This document shows, in pieces, positions 12,326 through 13,455 of a DNA stretch of 13,455 nt. The stretch's first letter is position 1, and each line of letters opens with the position of its first letter. The stretch is taken from NCBI GenBank assembly GCA_000754455.1, contig JNSE01000020.1:1-13455 (forward strand), written 5' to 3'. The notes beneath the pieces were generated by a model. That model saw only the letters and a list, made by a program, of their open reading frames with translations. It searched no databases and was not told where the DNA came from. Source of the stretch: an actinobacterium acAMD-2 (GTDB lineage Bacteria; Actinomycetota; Actinomycetes; UBA12327). Made by a program: the position numbers and the translations under genes.

Positions 12326-13042
12326 ATGAAGCGCGGAAAGAACTACGAAAACGCAGCCAAGCTTGTCACCGAAGGCGAGATCTACACGCCCCTTCAAGCT
12401 GTGCGCTTGGCCAAGCAAACCTCCACCGTCAAGTTCGATGCGTCGGTCCAGGTCTCCATGCGATTGGGTGTCGACCCACGTAAGGCCGACCAAATGGTTC
12501 GTGGCACCGTCAACTTGCCACACGGAACCGGTAAGACCGCTCGCGTTCTGGTGTTCGCCACCGGTGAATTGGCTGAGCAGGCCCGCCAAGCTGGCGCTGA
12601 CTTCGTTGGTGACGACGACATGATCGAAAAGGTCAACGGCGGATGGACCGACTTCGATGCAGCCGTTGCTACGCCAGAGATGATGGGCAAGGTCGGCCGG
12701 GTGGCTCGCGTCCTTGGACCACGTGGCTTGATGCCCAACCCCAAGACTGGAACCGTGACGCAGGACATTGCTAAGGCAGTTGCTGACATCAAGGGCGGAA
12801 AGATTGAGTTCCGCGTTGACCGTAACTCCAACTTGAACTTCATCATCGGCAAGGTCTCCTTCGACGAAAAGTCATTGGCCGAGAACTACGCCGCAGCCCT
12901 CGAAGAAGTGCTGCGTTCCAAGCCGTCATCGTCCAAGGGTCGTTACATCAGCAAGATCGTCTTGAGCACCTCAATGGGCCCAGGCATTGCTGTTGACCCC
13001 AACCGCACGCGTAACGTCACGGTTGATGAGACGGACGCTTAA
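12326..13042 (+). CDS. rplA: 50S ribosomal protein L1
   Basis: The product is 238 residues, normal for L1. Family blocks are MKRGKNYENAAKLV at the start, VSMRLGVDPRKADQMVRGTVNLPHGTGK (about 47-74), GRVLGPRGLMPNPKTGTVT in the middle (VARVLGPRGLMPNPK) and TSMGPGIAVD near the end. L1 forms the mobile stalk at the ribosomal E site and is often the translational repressor of the L11-L1 operon. AAGGAG lies 8 bases before ATG 12326. The downstream neighbour is a convergent cupin gene whose stop overlaps by 4 bases, so rplJ and rplL do not follow directly here. Confidence 0.97.
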   Translation: MKRGKNYENAAKLVTEGEIYTPLQAVRLAKQTSTVKFDASVQVSMRLGVDPRKADQMVRGTVNLPHGTGKTARVLVFATGELAEQARQAGADFVGDDDMIEKVNGGWTDFDAAVATPEMMGKVGRVARVLGPRGLMPNPKTGTVTQDIAKAVADIKGGKIEFRVDRNSNLNFIIGKVSFDEKSLAENYAAALEEVLRSKPSSSKGRYISKIVLSTSMGPGIAVDPNRTRNVTVDETDA

Positions 13043-13455
13043 GCCGGAGTCGTTCCGTACTTTGCTCTAAGTTCTGCGAGTTCATCCGCACTGGGTTCTC
13101 TACCAGTGCGGATGATTTCGTCTACGGTCCGAAAAATCTCCTCGTAACCGGCCGGGGTGAAGATGCAGCGGTACGTGGCTGGCTGGTCGCTGTCGTTGCG
13201 AAAACCGTGTGGAAAGTCGCGTGCGACCGAAACCCAGCTGTCGTCGCTGATCACCACGTCTTCGTCTCCCACTGTGAAGGTGATCTCACCGGAGACGACG
13301 TGGAAGTGCTCGGAGTGATGGCGGTGAATGTGGGGTTGAGCACCTAGCGCACCCGGTGGAATCGTCACCTCCACAACGGAAAACTCATTGTTGGTCTGTG
13401 ATCCAGCAACCCGCAGGTTGTAGGTCAAGCCTCCGTTGTATTGCAAGAGTTCGCC
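13039..13455 (-). CDS. Cupin domain protein, 5' end beyond the window
   Basis: The frame stays open to the right edge (GELLQYNGG...), so the true start is probably outside; a TTG at 13446 is a possible start but has no ribosome site in view. Cupin motif 1 is clear: GAQPHIHRHHSEHFHVVSGE, with the HxH, the Glu and a further His as a metal site. Motif 2 ends DFPHGFRN. A single small beta-barrel of about 70 residues is followed by a helical tail (YEEIFRTVDEII...DELAELRAKYG). Such proteins bind Fe, Mn or another metal and have many enzymatic or sensing roles; the substrate is unknown. Its 3' coding end carries the inverted repeat listed separately. Confidence 0.82.
   Translation of the reverse strand, partial: GELLQYNGGLTYNLRVAGSQTNNEFSVVEVTIPPGALGAQPHIHRHHSEHFHVVSGEITFTVGDEDVVISDDSWVSVARDFPHGFRNDSDQPATYRCIFTPAGYEEIFRTVDEIIRTGREPSADELAELRAKYGTTPA
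13082..13115 (+). terminator. 13-bp perfect inverted repeat, probable transcript end for rplKA
   Basis: TCATCCGCACTGG (13082-13094) and CCAGTGCGGATGA (13103-13115) are exact reverse complements with an eight-base loop. The repeat begins 40 bases after the rplA stop and lies inside the convergent cupin gene. On the plus strand only TTT follows, so it is a weak-tailed terminator or a 3'-end stabiliser rather than a textbook one. A perfect 13-bp match within coding sequence is unlikely to be chance. Confidence 0.55.

Noticed and set aside
1..13455. Mobile elements, CRISPR arrays or a defence island
   Set aside because: No transposase, integrase, long direct repeats or regular spacers were seen. 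The window is mostly conserved core genes.

Overview
This window looks like chromosomal housekeeping DNA from an actinobacterium (Actinomycetota) of moderate GC content (mid-50s per cent by eye, not computed). The strongest evidence is gene order: tRNA-Thr, tRNA-Met, rpmG, a HadA/HadB-like dehydratase pair, murB, an aspartate-type aminotransferase, tRNA-Trp, secE, nusG, rplK and rplA. This is the arrangement seen around the secE-nusG-rplKA locus in Streptomyces and mycobacteria. Compact intergenic spaces, many ATGA-type overlaps and convergent genes whose stop codons touch suggest a streamlined genome. The genus cannot be fixed from this sequence alone.

Layout. 1-663: end of an exported, WxL-like surface protein, probably cut by the window edge. 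660-1148 (minus): YajQ nucleotide-binding protein. 1285-1366: tRNA-Tyr with a terminator. 1446-2225 (minus): a SAM-dependent methyltransferase. 2260-4472: a compact sulfur/persulfide-response operon made of a perfect 20-bp CsoR-type operator, a 64-residue cysteine-rich small protein, a CsoR/CstR-family repressor translationally coupled to it, and a CoA-disulfide reductase fused to a rhodanese. 4473-5357 (minus): a short-chain dehydrogenase. 5474-5661: tRNA-Thr and tRNA-Met. 5757-9073: rpmG, the two hot-dog dehydratase genes, a CysRS-tail/glycosyltransferase-like fusion, murB and a two-helix membrane protein. 9074-10285 (minus): aminotransferase. 10475-13042: tRNA-Trp, secE, nusG, rplK and rplA. 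13039-13455 (minus): a cupin, cut by the window edge.

How the genes work together. The ribosome/translocon block supplies ribosomal proteins L33, L11 and L1, the transcription factor NusG and the translocon subunit SecE. A hairpin between rplK and rplA resembles the L1 site in 23S rRNA, which suggests feedback control by L1. A 13-bp perfect inverted repeat just beyond rplA, inside the facing cupin gene, may end this transcript.

The most interesting part is 2260-4472. The repressor keeps the two cysteines of the CsoR family but has Gly where copper-sensing members have His, as expected for a persulfide sensor of CstR type. The enzyme gene next to it encodes a persulfide/CoA-disulfide reductase with rhodanese. 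The uncharacterised cysteine-rich protein is the first gene under the same operator, which links it to sulfane-sulfur handling. That link is inference.
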